A stretch of 64,000 nucleotides of DNA from Pseudoips prasinana. Its lineage: Eukaryota > Arthropoda > Insecta > Lepidoptera > Nolidae. This document shows positions 20,540-31,810 of the stretch, piece after piece (the first letter of the stretch is position 1; every line of letters begins with the position of its first letter). The position numbers were made by a program, and so were the translations under genes. The notes beneath the pieces are model-generated. The model had not been told where the DNA came from. It ran no database searches and worked only from the letters and a program-made list of their open reading frames with translations. The stretch covers positions 2,604,001 to 2,668,000 of the forward strand of contig OX621237.1 of assembly GCA_951640165.1 (NCBI GenBank), read 5' to 3'.

Positions 20540-20720
20540 GCCGTCTCGTCTCTCATCCCGGAGGGGGGGGGGGGGGTAGAAGTCGTCCTGAGGGAATATC
20601 TCCCAGATAACGAGCAGCAGCGTTTCTCTTTGTACTATGACCATCATACTGCGATAGCAAACTCATCTGCCAAGCGTGACGATTATGGCATATCCCATAA
20701 ATGATGGACACAATTCCATT
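20540..20720 (-). mobile_element. RTE-type SINE with a poly-G tract
   Basis: Minus-strand copy: GTCGTCCTGAGGGAATATCT, GAGCAGCAGCGTTTCTCTTT and CATCTGCCAAGCGTGACGAT are the reverse of the family consensus. A run of 14 G (20563-20576) lies where sister copies have a short GGGG or CCCC block. Confidence 0.6.
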
Positions 20721-20905
20721 TTGAAAATCTTTCGGTCATTAGGAATATGCTATTTTGAAAATCTTTCGGTGATTAAGAATATAGCAAACTCATCTGCCAA
20801 GCGTGACGATTATGGCATATCCCATAAATGATGGACACAATTCCATTTTGAAAATCTTTCGGTCATTAGGAATATGCTATTTTGAAAATCTTTCGGTGAT
20901 TAAGC
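20654..20905. repeat. 127-bp tandem repeat, two copies
   Basis: ATAGCAAACTCATCTGCCAA starts at 20654 and again at 20781, and the text up to TTTCGGTGATTAAG repeats without visible changes. Within each copy TTTTGAAAATCTTTCGGT occurs twice, an older internal duplication. The unit arose inside an RTE-type SINE. Confidence 0.92.
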
Positions 20906-21039
20906 TATTATGCCGGACCCTGATTGGAATCGAATCCAGCACCTCTTTATCTACGGTTACCATACCAACACAGCAGACTAAATTAAACCAAATTAATGGC
21001 GTCTCATAACAGTGTAATATACATTATCTCACAAACACT

Positions 21040-21270
21040 TTATCTTATCGCACTACAGTTACACCCGTTATATAAATCATTGAGCAATACAATGCTCGGG
21101 AGTCGAACCCGACACCGCTCCCAAACTGCTGTTCTTGTAATGTAACGCGACTATACTGTTGTTCTATGGCGCGATAAAAACTATTATTATCTTCGTTGCT
21201 TCGTATTGCGAACTCACGACACAACACTGCACAAGTAGGTACCTACACGCTTAACTGCTGCTCTCTGGTT
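21040..21270 (-). repeat. tRNA-like SINE trace
   Basis: GCTCGGGAGTCGAACCCGAC on the plus strand is a reversed B-box-bearing tRNA-like arm. The surrounding body does not match the other SINE families clearly. Confidence 0.3.
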
Positions 21271-21565
21271 TTGGGTTTTAAAAAACCACAGCAACGAACA
21301 AACGAGTTTGTGCTTTTGACGGGTGTATAGTTAGGTATGTACGGGTATATGTATTGTCGAGATGGTGTAAAAGTGTGGTATTAGAAACCATAATCCAAAT
21401 AGTTAAAATAAAAAATAATATATGGGCAACAACGTGCCAATTTATTATTTTTAACATTGCTACCTTTATATATATAAAAAAATTAAACTTAAAATATAAT
21501 TTATTAGCAGTTGAGTAATTGTACAATTTGATTTACAGTGATAGCCTCACTAGGCAAAGCCTGCA

Positions 21566-21617
21566 TCGAGGCTATCGATGTGATACGATTACTATCGTAT
21601 CACATCGATAGCCTCGA
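21566..21617. repeat. Perfect hairpin, 24-bp arms
   Basis: TCGAGGCTATCGATGTGATA continues to ACGAT, then loop TACT, then the exact reverse complement ending ATAGCCTCGA. The interrupted ATCGATAGC motifs also occur just upstream at 21541 as ATAGCCTCAC. Confidence 0.93.
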
Positions 21618-21679
21618 TTAGAACTGGGATTAGAACTGGGACTTAAAATTAGAATATTATAACATATTGGAAAAATTAA

Positions 21680-21905
21680 ACATTATACATACATACATAC
21701 ATAGACTCACACCTGTTTCCCAGAGGGTTAGGCAGAGACAACGGATTTCCATTTGTCACGATCTTTGCACACGTCTTTTGCCTCGATTACTGTCATTATA
21801 TTCTTCATACATGCTCGCCGGTTTAGGGTACTTCCGACCTGCCCTTTCTTGAGAATAGTTGAGAACTTCTCCGATTTGGTCAGAGAATGTTCGACGAGGT
21901 CTTCC
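21680..21905 (-). pseudogene. LINE ORF2 C-terminus and 3' tail, fragment
   Basis: Reverse complement of the same end at 38440-38640: TCACACCTGTTTCCCAGAGG, GATTTCCATTTGTCACGATC and GTCATTATATTCTTCATACA. The tail is ATACATACATACATA on this strand. Coding interpretation comes from the sister copy. Confidence 0.65.
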
Positions 21906-23340
21906 CCATATTAAACATTATAATAACATAAAATTATTTAAAATTTATAAAATTAAGTTATAAGGAGAATTACAAATGATTTAATAAATAATATAGCGAT
22001 AAATAAATAAATGAAAATTATATTTGCTGTGATAGCAAAAATTCTTTCATCCCTTACTTTACCTTTAGTTTTCGGTTTTGTCAGTCTAGTGGGCTATGGA
22101 TCTGTGCATTTTATATTTGTAAAGTAAGGAGGCTATACAGGGAGTTATTTCATTAGTGCAGGCGCTTTCAAAAGAACATAAAAATCTATAAACTTTTCAG
22201 ATTAAAAAAAGCACAGATATCAAGTTTAAAGTCGATTCCAACTAAGACTTCAAAAGTATGTTTAATGCGCTTCTCTTTATATCGGGGCTTATACTCTTAT
22301 AACGAGGAAATGGTAGGCCATGATACTAATGACTTAGAAACAAAAAGCGAATCTCCGCTAATAAACACAACAGCCTTGTAGTCAATATATCGGTCAAACG
22401 CATACCGCTAGGCAGCAGATACCATTGTTACGAAGCTTGGGACTCGTGGGAATGCTTCCGTCACACACAGGTAAAAACGCCAAATGTTATTAGGTGCGGT
22501 GCTACTGCGGGCGGGCATTCTTTAAATCATAGCCTGCAGGTCTTAAAAATTCTAGCCAAAGAAAAACTTGAGAGGTGTCAAGGGACACCCGGATGTAACG
22601 AAGTTATTTCTTATTATTTATTATGTACAAAAAACCTGTATACACTCAACAAAAATAATCGTCGCGACACCACACTGTTCAATGCGAAATAAAACATAAA
22701 AATATCTGGCTTGCTTTCTATAAGAGAGAGAGAGAGACAGACAGAGAAATATGCGCACGCCGCACAGCTGCAAAAAGTGTCGTGACAACTTTTCGTAAGA
22801 TTTTATTCCGTCTAGCCCCCTTTCACAACGCGCGATAAGGAACTTCGTTCCAATATAAAATGCACGTGTGGTGTCGTGCTGAGCACACGTCATTTACACG
22901 TGTTCAGGACAACTATTTGTACGCCCAATATGTGTTGTTCTGTGACTCCAGAGTGCTTTGTGTCCGTGAATTGTCCTCATGATACAGAAGTTGACTTACA
23001 TAGTACGGTACTTTAAAAATAAATGAGGGTGTGGACTATATATACTTAAGTGAAAATTAACTTCTCGTAGGATAGTAAACGAGACTGAAGCCGAGAGTAC
23101 ATGTTCAATGCGTCACTGACCTCCGGTCCTCTGTAAAAAGGGGCTTATAGAAGTGTTTAATTTGTTTTAATTAATAAGTTAATTTAGAAAATATCTATTA
23201 ATAATAAATAAATAAATATATAAATAAATATAGAAAAACTAATTATAAACAAAATTAATATAAATCTACTCATAAATAATATCTACTTAAATATCTAAAT
23301 ATAAGATTTACTCCTTAATTTCAATATTATTATGTTTTAA
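21905..23340. other. Mostly featureless AT-rich DNA
   Basis: A GA/AG dinucleotide run near 22722-22735 and a short reading frame around 22621-22893 with no recognisable domain. No repeat family matched. Confidence 0.4.
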
Positions 23341-23369
23341 ACAAAAAGCGCTTCATCCTCTCCTCTAAA

Positions 23370-23478
23370 AACTAACTTGCTGTGCCCGACAGGGTCCATA
23401 ATTGTTTCTCTATAATTTACCTACCAGCCTTGTATACATTATGGAATGCAATAAAGTATTGAGTATTGAGTATTTATC
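23370..23478 (+). repeat. LINE 3' end (LINE-B-like UTR)
   Basis: CTTGCTGTGCCCGACAGGGT and ATTATGGAATGCAATAAAGT, then GTATTGAGTATTGAGTATT. The GTGCCCGACAGGGTCCATAA block is the reverse of 12988-13015 in LINE-B, so the two share a 3' UTR. Confidence 0.7.
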
Positions 23479-23479
23479 A

Positions 23480-24285
23480 GTTCAAAAGAAAACAAGAAAG
23501 GCGACTGCTGGCAATCGTGGTGGTGCTCATTTAATTTTTAGAATGCTCAATGGATTGATCCCTAATCGGTAAGTATGCCCTTAATCGGCCCTTAGTCAGT
23601 ATGATGTTTATAATTTATTGATTTTAGCATTTACAATAGCGTTATAGAGTTTGAAATGAGATGATAATCATTGTAAATGTAAAATTTTACGAATAGTGTG
23701 TGTGTGTCGAATAATCATCGAATTTATTTTGAAGCACAGACGCATATAACGTCATGACCGGTAAACTGGGACGCACTCGGAAACCTGATAGTATTATAAA
23801 AAATACCCAACGGAACGAAACAAAGTAATTGAATTAAAACTGCAAATTATTTGTGAAATGATTAATTTTGCTAATATAACTTTGAATTATCATAAAACGC
23901 TAATCGCTTTCATGCAGGCCCAATGCTCCCTATGTAGGGTAATGTACAGTAGTAATGAGTTTTTACAAATTAAGTTACGAAGGAAATAGTTAACATTAAT
24001 ATCGACACCCAAACAATACATGCCGTTATGTTTTTACGACGGAGGAAAATAATGGAATTGCCTTGAAGAAAATTATGTTTCGATCAACTCTGTAATGTAG
24101 ATTGTAGGCCTACCTTAAACTTTATTACCAATCAACTCGGTATTGTAAATTGAACTTTATTTATATGACATTACTGCGTATTATAGATTGAAGATCTAAC
24201 TTAAACTTTATTTGGAACGCAGCGAAAAGAATTAGGTTAGCATTTAATTTTATAGATTGATCTAATTTTTCAGATTGATTATAAT
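23480..24285. other. AT-rich spacer
   Basis: Nothing recognised. Confidence 0.5.
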
Positions 24286-24294
24286 CATCATGTT

Positions 24295-24430
24295 TTTTTT
24301 TATATGACAGCAAGGCAAACCAGCAAGTGGGATCACGTGATGGCAAGGGATCATCGCCCCCCATGGACACTCGCAATACCAGTCGAGCCGCAAGTGCTTT
24401 GTCGGCCTTTAAGAAAGGAATAGGATTGCT
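24295..24430 (+). repeat. Dispersed repeat family H, diverged copy
   Basis: CAGCAAGTGGGATCACGTGA and CCCATGGACACTCGCAATAC parallel 41525-41690 (GAGCAAGTGGGTCACCTGAT, CCCATGGACACTCGCAACAC). No coding content. This sequence type is common in Lepidoptera as far as I recall. Confidence 0.6.
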
Positions 24431-24479
24431 TATTGAAGGTCATGTCTACCGGATGGGAAATAGCTCCGCAGTTATTAAT

Positions 24480-24535
24480 AGGTCACCGTAGCCTAGTTTG
24501 GGGCTAGGATGATCTGTGTGACATTGTCCCGAGTT
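24480..24535 (+). repeat. SINE family S with internal deletion
   Basis: The head GGTCACCGTAGCCTAGTT joins directly to the tail GGGGCTAGGATGATCTGTGT. In the complete relative at 12340-12600 these are about 180 bp apart. Confidence 0.65.
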
Positions 24536-24647
24536 ATAAAGAGTTATATCTATGTAGGTTTAATGTAGTTTTTAATTTTAATCTATATAAAAATAAGCTA
24601 TATTAAAATTACATCACATAATTATGTATGCAACTGGCAGCTACGAG

Positions 24648-24788
24648 GTACAGAAGCCAGCACATCAAGCTACCCCAATCTGTCAAATTTCCCCAATTGA
24701 AAGTGAACCTTATGCTTTTGTGATAAAGTTGAAAATCTATAAAAGAAATGTGACAGATTGGGTTAGCTGGATGAGCTGGCGTCTGTAC
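24648..24788. mobile_element. MITE family M, copy 3
   Basis: GTACAGAAGCCAGCACATCA to GAGCTGGCGTCTGTAC with the standard interior. Confidence 0.88.
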
Positions 24789-24929
24789 ATGACGCAACGC
24801 TTTGTGGTTTTCGAATCGCGCGCAATAACTTAAACTGTGACATGATTGAACAATATACAGACAGATGTGGTCACGGGGTCATGCTGTGACGGCATTCTAT
24901 TAGATACGGTTTAGGTATTACACCTACCT

Positions 24930-25180
24930 ACACTCCCTCGTTGGTATAGCGGTTGCGTGTTCAAATAGTCCTGGGTTTAAATCCCGGGTAGCAGACTGGA
25001 GTCTGTAAATTGGTGGTGTTAGAAACCCGCGCTTCGGGGAACACGTAGAGCTAGGCTGTTGTTTCTGCGCCTGATCTCTTGAGACACACTTCTGAATTAT
25101 AATATGCGCGGCAAAGTTGGCTAGTTTCCGTTAAGATTGACCGCCCTAGTCGAATTAGAGCACTAGAAGCTAAGGGGCAT
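24930..25180 (+). repeat. tRNA-derived SINE (family G)
   Basis: The tRNA-like head CCTCGTTGGTATAGCGGTTG has A-box character and GGTTTAAATCCCGGG is the B-box. The body GGTGGTGTTAGAAACCCGCG and AATATGCGCGGCAAAGTTGG matches the other family G copies. Confidence 0.7.
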
Positions 25181-25308
25181 TACTTCCTGCTTTATTCCGA
25201 TATAAACGTATTCCTTATTATCTTCTCTGGATCAAAAGACCAATATTTTTGGAAGAACTATCTGCTATAACTAAAATGGCATTTAATGAATTATTAAAAC
25301 TTATTTAT

Positions 25309-25449
25309 GTACAGACGCCAGCACATCCAGCTACTCCAATCTGTCAATTTTCTTTTATAGATTTTCAACTTTATCACAAAAGCATAAGGTTCACTTTCAA
25401 TTGGGGAAATTTGACAGATTGGGGTAGCTTGATGTGCTGGCGCCTGTAC
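25309..25449. mobile_element. MITE family M, copy 4
   Basis: GTACAGACGCCAGCACATCC to GTGCTGGCGCCTGTAC. Confidence 0.9.
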
Positions 25450-25513
25450 ATTAAAACTGCCACAATAAAACTATGGAACAGATTTTGATGAAATTTTGTA
25501 GTAATATAGCATA

Positions 25514-25896
25514 CTAGCTGTGCCCCGCGGTTTTACCCACGTTAAACTTTATAAATTGCAGCCTATGTGTTAATCAAGGGTGCCAGGTAACTCCATACCA
25601 AATTTTATTAAAATCCCTCCAGCCGTTTATACGTGAAGAAGTAACAAACACACACACACACACACACACTCTTACACAGTCACACACTCAGATTCAGATA
25701 CTTTACTTGATCATAGGTAGGTACAAAATACAGATGTTGAACAATTTTAAGATCAGCCATGTCCCGCCCTTTGGGCATACAATAATTAACACAAAATTAA
25801 AACAATAATTACATAACACAATGTCAATAAATTAATTAATAAATATATGTCAAATTAAATCATCACAAACTTTTGACTTTATAATATTAATGTGAT
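25514..25896 (-). mobile_element. Helitron family C, split by a LINE tail
   Basis: Starts with reversed CTAGCTGTGCCCCGCGG, continues to CGTTTATACGTGAAGAAGTA and an AC repeat (25648-25669), then breaks off at about 25690. The 5' end resumes at AACTTTTGACTTTATAATAT near 25868. Between them lies about 175 bp with GGTACAAAATACAGATGTTG that looks like a minus-strand LINE 3' end. Confidence 0.65.
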
Positions 25897-27560
25897 ATAC
25901 ACATAGGCTATAATTTAAAAAGTTAAACACCGTGGACCACAGTTAGTATAAACAAGCTGTAAAATTTGTCATAAAACTGTTTAAATAGTTTGGCTGGGAT
26001 GTCTAATGAGTCACAATTTGAAATTGGCTAACTTGATATGATATCATAGTGACAGTGTAAATTTACTAATATAGTATAAGTTGTCATACTTATAAAATGT
26101 ATCCAAAGGCTACAGAAAATGTGCGCGCGCACTGATCTCTCTCTCGTCCCTACAAATCCGAAATATGTATAAGAAACTGAACAACGCCGATTCTTTGTGC
26201 GGCTGCTTTAAGAAAATTTTACGTCAAATTTGAGCGATATTTTTCTGATGTGACAGGTGTCAAATTTGCTCAAATTTGACGGGGGGTTTTGGCGCCAACG
26301 CGGAAAAAGACGCATCGAGGCTATGTTTTATTTTCAAAAACTGGTGTAAATTCGAGTTTTTATGTGTAAATATGGTGGATTTTTAGACATAGCATCTTCG
26401 ACAACGTACACAAGTGGAGGAAAGTGCGATATTGCCGTGAATTGTGATTTTTTCGTGTTGTAACCAAAACTCCATAAAAGCCTCTAGTAAAGTCTCCACT
26501 GCTTTACTGGGGTTGGACAATGACTATGTATGACTTGACTGTGACGGACTTTACTTGACAATGACGGAAATAAATAATATAAAATAATATTTACTGGACG
26601 CTCATGAGGCCAAAGAAGCCAGAGCCGTAAAACGGAATTTAAAATAAAATTATTCAAATTTGACGTAAAATGTTCTAAACTGACAGCTATCGTGAAAGCA
26701 TTCTTACAGCGCGGCCTCATATTAGTAAGTTTTATTTTGTAAGTGTGGAGAACGAGACCGTCTCGGCTATAGCTATTTCTCTTAATATTATTACCATGCA
26801 CCAATATTGCCTAGATATAACGTAGACATCGTATGCAACATTGCGATGCCCTTAACTCATGAATTATTCAATCAGTAAAAAGACACGCATCTTTGGCAAT
26901 AACTCTATATGGAACGGATATTACATGAATAAAATTTTACATCGAATTTGAATTTTATAATACAACATTAAAGTTCACATTGCTTTGGCATGGTTATTCA
27001 CGTACCTACATAGATGAAATGCAATAGATAATTCGTGGTTGTTAAATCAGATCATAGTTGTGATTGATGTCGGATATAAATGTTGTTCTTCTTGTAATAA
27101 TTACATATTATTTAATATCGAGTGAGTACACGCATAGACAATTAATCATATCATCGGTGATTGATTATTGTTTGACCTTGACAATGTTTGCCAAAATAAT
27201 TTAATGCTACAACGCATATATCTGTAAGGCATTCTGCTACTCGCAAACTTTCAGCTGAGTGTGATTATCTGTGATTATTCCACCCCGGCGGGTCAGATTT
27301 TTATGAATTCAGATATATGCAGACACGAGGAAGGTCACTTCCATTGTGTCAAATTTGAAAAGGATGGTTCGGCCGTTCAGGAGGAGTACGATCAGGAATG
27401 AACAGCATGAGTCGCCTAAGAGCTTCGTTTACACTCAGCTAAATTATGTGTATCGCTCCTTTTATAGAAGGAATCTACAACATAAGCCTCTGTAATGGTT
27501 GATGCCTCTCGACTGCGGTCACCCATCCATATACTTACTGAACGCGGGGTGATGCCTTAT
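25897..27560. other. Spacer with a repeated 'GGCGCCAACG' block
   Basis: 26285-26360 (GGCGCCAACGCGGAAAAAGA, CGCATCGAGGCTATG, AACTGGTGTAAATTCGAG) recurs diverged at 62605-62695 and partly at 53290-53320. An imperfect inverted pair CAAATTTGAGC / GCTCAAATTTG lies at 26228-26280. No gene. Confidence 0.45.
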
Positions 27561-27580
27561 CTCATCGATCGCTCACAAGT

Positions 27581-27650
27581 CGGGTAGAGAATTTCCTCTA
27601 CCCGACCTGTAAGCGATAGATGCTCATAGCCAATTGGCTATGAGCATCTA
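27581..27650. repeat. Two adjacent palindromes
   Basis: CGGGTAGAG / CTCTACCCG (27581-27604) is followed by a perfect loop-less palindrome of 34 bp at 27617-27650 centred on CCAATTGG. GATCGCTCAC / GTAAGCGAT extends the first one. Text resembles the GATAGCATCTAGCTATGAGC end of family F. Confidence 0.92.
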
Positions 27651-27659
27651 ATATTTTCG

Positions 27660-28260
27660 TTTGTTCATAAATATGTGAGTCTCGGTAGTTATACAGGTGC
27701 GCTTGCGCCGCGCGCCGTATGCCGCATGCCGTGGGAAGTAGCGTGATTGATTCGTGAATTGAGGTTATTGTTTTCTTGGATAAGTAGGATTTTGTTGAGG
27801 TAACTTCATTCTAAATAAAGTCATTAAGGTGTTGATAAAGCTTCAACTCTGACTCTAATATGTATGATTAGCGTAATGTAATATAAATAAAAAATATCTA
27901 TTTACTTAATTGTTTATATTTTAGTTCATACTTAAAATATGTAGTATGTCAATTATGATATTTACATACCAATATATTGGAGTTCAGATAAGATTCGTAA
28001 GCCAGTTTAATTGTAATTATATAGATCCCTTTATTTTTTTCCCAATATGCTTTTTGCACTGGCCCTGACCCAAGCCTATCTTGCTGTGTCTTGGACGTAG
28101 GTATACCGCATATAATTATGATGAGTAAAATAGTATAGGTATGTATTTAGCATTATGTATATAAATCTGTTTTGTGGCTAGACCGTTTTTGACGTATACG
28201 CTTCTTCTAAAACTTCCCCATTATGCTATGGTGACAACTAACCAACTGCTTTCTAGTTTG
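27660..28260. other. AT-rich spacer
   Basis: No feature recognised. Confidence 0.5.
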
Positions 28261-28272
28261 CCTCGCTATTCT

Positions 28273-28860
28273 CATCATCATCATGATCACATCAGCCGAA
28301 AGACGTCCACTGCTGGACAAAGGCTTCCCCCAAGGATCTCCACAATAGCCGGTCCTGCGCTGCCCGCAACCAGCGGCTTCCCGCGACCCGCACAAGATCG
28401 TCGGTCCACCGTGTAGGGGGCCTGCCCACGCTGCGTCTTTCGGTTCGTGGTCGCCACTCGATAACCTTTCTGCCCCATCGGCCGTTAGTTCTACGAGCTA
28501 TGTGCCCTGCCCACTGCCACTCTCTGTTTGGCAATTCTTTGGGCTATGTCGGCTACTTTGGTTCGCCTGCGGACCTCAGCATTTCTGATTCGATCTCGCA
28601 GGGAAACTCCAAGCGTAGCCCTTTCCATTGCTCTTTGGGTGACCTTGAGCCGCCTGATAAGGCCCATAGTGAGCGACCACGTCTCTGTTCCGTAAGTCAT
28701 CACTGTCAACACACACTGGTCGAAGACTTTCGACTTGAGACACTGCGGTATATGGGACGAGAAGATATATTACGTAGCTTCTCGAACGCTGCCCAGCCGA
28801 GTTGGATTCTACGATTGACCTCCTTTTCGAAGTTGGACCTACCTAGTTGGATGGTCTGGT
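28273..28860 (-). pseudogene. RTE-clade retrotransposon, 5'-truncated, ORF C-terminus
   Basis: Target duplication CTCGCTATTCT at 28262-28272 and 28861-28871 brackets it exactly. On the minus strand it encodes the end of an endonuclease-reverse transcriptase: MTYGTETWSLTMGLIRRLK, then a reading shift, then WQWAGHIARR, RSVGRPPTRWTDDLVRVAG and LGEAFVQQWTSFG before the stop. It ends in a CATCATCATCATGAT-type microsatellite (plus strand), a hallmark of RTE 3' ends. The RT catalytic core is not included and one frameshift near 28515 separates the two frames, so it is dead. Many shorter tails of the family are scattered through the window. Confidence 0.88.
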
Positions 28861-28879
28861 CTCGCTATTCTATATAAAA

Positions 28880-29235
28880 ATAACGAAGGGGCAACTTCAT
28901 GTGCCGGAGGCCGTGATCTTCTTTGAATCACTGAACCGGTGAAGTAAGTCGTTTTTCCCGGAAAACCTAGTAATGGAATCCCTTCGTATCACAGGTTTAC
29001 GGTAACGTCGCCGCGTCGTGTAACAATTACGCGTGTTACGTAAAGCGGCATCTATTAATATGTACAGTTATCGAATGATGACCGGTTTGGGTGAGCTGCA
29101 GAGGAACGCTGTTACACCGTGGTGTAATCGCGCCTTAAGTTGGTAACGGTTTGAATACTTTTGTTCTATCAGCTACATGAAAATGTTTAAACAATGATGC
29201 ATTTAGTATAAGTGAAGTAACTATAAGACAATAAC
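28880..29235. other. Spacer
   Basis: No recognised feature. Confidence 0.4.
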
Positions 29236-29239
29236 GACG

Positions 29240-29395
29240 TCCACGTGTTCCGGTTTCGAATCCCGTATAAGACAATTATTTTTGTAGCCCATAAATGAAT
29301 TGTTTTCAGTTGTGATGTGCTTTTTGTCCGTTCATTCCATATTTGTTAAGTCTCTCGCGACATAGATATTTTGTATTGTAAAAAAAAGATAATAC
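29240..29395 (+). repeat. tRNA-derived SINE (family T), diverged
   Basis: GGTTTCGAATCCCGTATAAG is the B-box region. ACAATTATTTTTGTAGCCCA and TTGTTTTCAGTTGTGATGTG follow the body of the cleaner copy at 40455-40640. Confidence 0.55.
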
Positions 29396-29739
29396 AATGC
29401 TTCAGTGTTGTGGATTTCAGTTCTTTGATTCAGTTCGTTCTTAATTCGTTGCAGGCTCAGCACAAGTCCAGGAGTAGTATTATTGGTCTATTGTTTATTT
29501 AAATTTATATATTTTATATAAATATTTAAATTACTATTAATAATAATACTATTTTACACTTAATAAAATCATATCTTGTGTAATATGTATATAGGTCAAA
29601 ACATTTCGATGCCACGTTATATGCAGAAACTATCTAATGGGCGACCGCTGATTGCCTGCTTTGATGACACCTAGCTGCTGTTCAGAACAATTTGCTCAAT
29701 TCTTTTTAAAGACAACTCGCGCATTATTTTAATGTATTC

Positions 29740-29850
29740 ATGTCGCGGGGTAGTTTACAAACATACAATTGACGGCCACAGAGTACATATATCCAGATTA
29801 AGTATAACTATTTATGGGTCACACAATTAGTTGTACTGCTCGTTAATCGA
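29740..29850 (-). repeat. SINE family T, 3' part
   Basis: CGCGGGGTAGTTTACAAACA and ACTATTTATGGGTCACACAA are the reversed body. The tRNA head is absent. Confidence 0.65.
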
Positions 29851-30880
29851 ACTAAAATATGAAAGTTATCTATTGTAAGTTTAAAGGTGCTCGTTTCGGT
29901 GTAAGCGGACAGTAGCGACCTCACAAGGCCGCGCATCCGCTGCTCGAATAAGGTTCCACCGACACCCGCACTTTGTTACACAGAGAATTATCTGACCAGA
30001 GACTTATGTCCGTTTCTAATCACAGTACTTGTGTGAAATACGACTTTGTATTTTGTCCATATTTAAATATTAAAGTTTAAGTTATAGTTGAGTAAAATAT
30101 AAAACACAGAACAGGTTTTGAATTCTATAACTGCTTTTAGAATTAAATGTGTCAGTTAGGGTTGAATAAGCATCTTACTAGCATTTGAGCTGCGTGGTGG
30201 GCAGGTTTTCTCAAATCTATTACAGACACCAGTCTCTCCCAAAATTGGGGTTAGTTGGACCCATACTTTGTTTGTTGAAACGTAACTACCTATGTATTAA
30301 GTGACCCTATTTGTGATAAAATATATATTTGATTCGACCGTCGGTTTTGTATTTTATTCTCCACTCATATAACTAACTACTCGTAATATGCAGTAAAAAG
30401 TATCGAATATTTTATTTCTTTTCATTTATTTAAGCGTAAATATCAATTTATTTTTATACAAAATTTGTATCCACATAATTACCAGTACTTACACGTCAAT
30501 TCCAGGGCATTCTTTTGTCACGATATCAACCTGATTATGTGAACGTTATGTTAGCGTGTGCAAACTCATTTGCTCAAGTATAGTTGCCTCTCTACATGCT
30601 ATTTTCTATGGCAACAGTTTTTATATCCCACATTCTATAAACGTAGCGGTATTTTTTGTCTCATTTTATGCCTCCGACAAATTAGCCGGTACAATTAAAA
30701 TTAGAGATAAATATAGTGTTGTGCTGAAATAATGAAATCTATTCACCACTTGCACTTGTTTTATCTTATTTTTTTATTTATAGTATTTTATTTACATATA
30801 TGTATGTGTAAATAATATGATCATTAATATATTTTTATTTTTTAGTATACCTTTTTAATTATATCTTTTCTTTCTATTGT
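29850..30880. other. AT-rich spacer
   Basis: No recognised repeat or frame. Confidence 0.5.
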
Positions 30881-30887
30881 TATCTAT

Positions 30888-31028
30888 GTACAGACGCCAG
30901 CACATGAAGCTACCCCAAACTGTCAAATTTCCCCAATTGAAAGTGAACCTTATGCTTTTGTGATAAAGTTGAAAATCTATAAAAGAAATTTGACAGATTG
31001 GGGTAGCTGGATGTGCTCGCGTGTGTAC
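30888..31028. mobile_element. MITE family M, copy 5
   Basis: GTACAGACGCCAGCACATGA to GATGTGCTCGCGTGTGTAC. Confidence 0.88.
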
Positions 31029-31170
31029 CACACTTTGTTGATCCGTCCCCGGCATTTTTACACATTTAATTCCTATCCATCCAAAGGTTGTCTGGAAGAA
31101 ATCGCTTTATGCGATAAGATCTCCCATTGTACATTATAATCAATGTTTCATTGTAAAATGTCCTTTTTTG

Positions 31171-31287
31171 TGTACAAGCTATACATTTCCAATAGGTATA
31201 AGCTGACCTTTCCTTGTATGGAAATCCTTTACAACACGAGATCAGCTTATACTGGAAATGTATAGCTTGATATGTAGCCGTGTGTAC
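31171..31287. mobile_element. Foldback element (family N), copy 1
   Basis: TGTACAAGCTATACATTTCC and GGAAATGTATAGCTTGATAT are inverted, as are TATAAGCTGACC and GATCAGCTTATA. The right end reads GTAGCCGTGTGTACA. The related element is at 48790-48910. Confidence 0.7.
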
Positions 31288-31663
31288 AATAAAGTGTAAG
31301 TATTTTATTTATTTTATTATTATTATTCGTCTTCTTTTTTCTGCTTTTATTTTATGTGGGCTAATGCACGCACAGAACGGTTGTCATTTAGTAAATCCAA
31401 ATAATTTTGAGACAATAAACAATAACAATAAATCAAGCAATTAAAATATCCTCTTGCAAGACGAACAAACGGTGGGTGCATCCGCGCACATTTACAAAAT
31501 TAACAAGTCACGCGAAGTCTATCAGATGTCACGAGCGTATATAAAAAAAGTTTAAGTGCCCCAACAGCAAGTCGCCCAGTTACCGCAAGCATTTTTTTAC
31601 GATTACCGATTATTATATTTTTTTAATGGTACGCCGTTGGACAACAAGCAGCTTATATATAAA

Positions 31664-31797
31664 CACCCTTATTTAAAAATGAAGCCTAAAGTTAAACTGC
31701 AGTTGAACTATGGATCAAGCAATCTCATTGGATGGTTTTCGACTAAACCAAGGATTAACTGCAATTTAACTTAAGACTTCATTTTTAAATAAGGGTG
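31664..31797. mobile_element. MITE with about 41-bp inverted ends
   Basis: CACCCTTATTTAAAAATGAA at the left mirrors TTCATTTTTAAATAAGGGTG at the right. Pairing extends to CTGCAGTT / AACTGCAAT with a few mismatches. Target duplication unclear (AAA on both sides). Only 13 bp separate it from the next Helitron. Confidence 0.75.
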
Positions 31798-31810
31798 AAA
31801 GTGTGTAGTT

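Noticed and set aside
20031..20647. Overlapping frames on both strands
   Set aside because: They consist of RTE-type SINE text on both strands with low-complexity glycine/proline runs from the poly-G tract.
28500..28877. 125-codon plus-strand frame
   Set aside because: Antisense shadow of the RTE coding end on the minus strand.
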